A DNA stretch of 64,000 nucleotides. It comes from an uncultured Lachnospiraceae bacterium (GTDB lineage Bacteria > Bacillota > Clostridia > Lachnospirales > Lachnospiraceae). Within the stretch, counting starts at the first letter, position 1; each line of letters begins with the position of its first letter. Below the pieces are notes generated by a model. The model saw only the letters and a list, made by a program, of their open reading frames with translations. It was not told the origin of the DNA and ran no database searches. The stretch spans positions 174,546-238,545 of the forward strand of contig CAJUSK010000005.1 in NCBI GenBank assembly GCA_910589075.1, given 5' to 3'. Both the position numbers and the translations under genes were made by a program. This document shows positions 63,320 to 64,000 of the stretch, piece after piece.

Positions 63320-63396
63320 GAAGTTCTTATATGTCGGTATAGCCCGTATTTCCGGGCTTTTCCGGCATTTTAGATATGGAGAGAAGTTCACATATA
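63320..63396. repeat. Direct repeats near the integrase end
   Basis: GAAGTTCTTATATG (63320-63333) and GAAGTTCACATATA (63383-63396) are direct repeats 63 bases apart, close to the 3' end of the integrase gene. Integrases of this class bind short direct repeats inside the element ends. Confidence 0.4.
63341..63361 (+). terminator. Terminator of the DUF1877 operon
   Basis: AGCCCG and CGGGCT form a compact stem with a short loop, followed by TTTTCC on the plus strand, about 45 bases past the 48-residue gene. Confidence 0.65.
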
Positions 63397-63460
63397 CCCT
63401 TATAATCCCTTATGTTTTCCCTCTGGGCAGTAGTAAAAAAGTAGTAAATTCTGCTGACGA

Positions 63461-64000
63461 CTATGCAATCAGTCTTTCCATTTCAGCCCTTGCGGAAGCG
63501 AATGTTGCGTGTGCGTAATAGTTCAGCGTCATTGTGATATTGGAGTGTCCCATGATATACTGTAACGCTTTCGGGTTCATTCCGGCATTGGCTAAGTTGG
63601 TGCAGAACGTATGGCGCAGGGTGTGGGGTGTCATTACTTTGGGTAAGGCTTCCTCATGGCACTTGTTGTACTTCTTTGCAAGCCCCCGGAACATGGTCGC
63701 ATAGTTCACATTCGTTTTTGGGCAACCGTCCCGGTTAAGGAAAAGGAAATTGCTGTAACCGTCAATGGTGGTCGTTTTCGCTCCCCTGCGGTTATCCAAC
63801 ACGCGCCCCAACGCTTCATACACTTTTTCACTCATTGGAATTTGTCTGATACCGCTCTGTGTTTTGGGCTTCTCTATGTAGTAGCCTGTTTCCGCGCTCC
63901 GTAAAAGCTGGTGGTCTACATTGATTACCCGGTTTTCAAAGTCAAGGTCGGTTTCAGTCAGTCCGCAGAGTTCGGAAATCCTAAGCCCTGTCCCCAGCAG
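63461..64000 (-). CDS. Tyrosine recombinase (integrative element integrase), C-terminal part
   Basis: The gene runs off the right edge; about 179 C-terminal residues are visible. They include the catalytic arginine in TGLRISEL, the box HTLRHTFCTNLANAG, and IMGHSNITMTLNYYAHATF with the nucleophilic tyrosine. The sequence is of the Tn916/Tn1549 integrase type, so the window probably ends inside an integrative conjugative element whose other genes lie beyond 64000. The true element boundary is likely between 63300 and 63460. Confidence 0.92.
   Translation of the reverse strand: MLGTGLRISELCGLTETDLDFENRVINVDHQLLRSAETGYYIEKPKTQSGIRQIPMSEKVYEALGRVLDNRRGAKTTTIDGYSNFLFLNRDGCPKTNVNYATMFRGLAKKYNKCHEEALPKVMTPHTLRHTFCTNLANAGMNPKALQYIMGHSNITMTLNYYAHATFASARAEMERLIA

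Noticed and set aside
1..64000. tRNA or rRNA genes
   Set aside because: I looked through the gaps and found no cloverleaf with a GGTTCGA-type arm nor rRNA sequence.

Overview
The window comes from a spore-forming, anaerobic Firmicute, most likely of the family Lachnospiraceae. The evidence is gene content: radC-mreBCD-mrdA-minC order, yqfC-yqfD-phoH-ybeY sporulation/RNA cluster, a BofC-like protein, a SpoVB-like flippase, an electron-bifurcating Nfn transhydrogenase pair, fhs-folD one-carbon genes, an iron alcohol dehydrogenase under a Rex-type site, and a Tn916/Tn1549-type integrase at the right edge. Nearly every gene is on the minus strand; the exceptions are an AraC regulator and a DUF1877 gene with a small partner.

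Layout, left to right. 1-6.2 kb: cell-shape operon (radC, mreB, mreC, mreD, PBP2, start of minC). 6.4-14.9 kb: miaB-mutS-mutL-miaA and a PLP enzyme of the methionine gamma-lyase family (tRNA modification and mismatch repair). 15-18.7 kb: a decayed RelE-type toxin beside an intact antitoxin-like gene, a GNAT, and proline genes proB-fau-proA. 18.7-28.3 kb: two FAD oxidoreductases, BofC-like, SpoVB-like, an unusual membrane-YbeY fusion, phoH, yqfD, yqfC. 28.4-34 kb: vanW, an unknown 185-residue protein, Fe-alcohol dehydrogenase, and an ECF sigma / RsiV-like anti-sigma / lipoprotein operon.

34.4-41.8 kb is the accessory core: a tight operon of a helical-repeat protein, an E. coli-type TatD nuclease, a divergent HSP90 (HtpG-like) ATPase and two tandem paralogous helical-repeat proteins, with a 34-bp tandem repeat array between tatD and the HSP90 gene, and a Fic protein plus a probable TIR/SEFIR-protein remnant just upstream. 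This is the best candidate for an undescribed system. 42-49.1 kb holds an AraC regulator, a divergent RtcB, endonuclease III, a leucine-rich-repeat lipoprotein, and remnants of a MATE transporter and a SymE toxin around an Rpn-type nuclease.

49.2-62 kb returns to core functions: rlmH, a MarR operon, nfnAB, a TPR/zinc-ribbon protein, folD, fhs, ftsK, a MerR-like regulator and an unknown 304-residue protein. 62-64 kb holds a heptanucleotide repeat, a possible small RNA, a DUF1877 gene and the end of an integrative element.

Three copies of a roughly 100-bp repeat with short terminal inverted repeats (about 29.8, 34.2 and 62.4 kb) lie in accessory gaps, two of them directly behind intrinsic terminators. 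All assignments are from reading the sequence; no database search was run.
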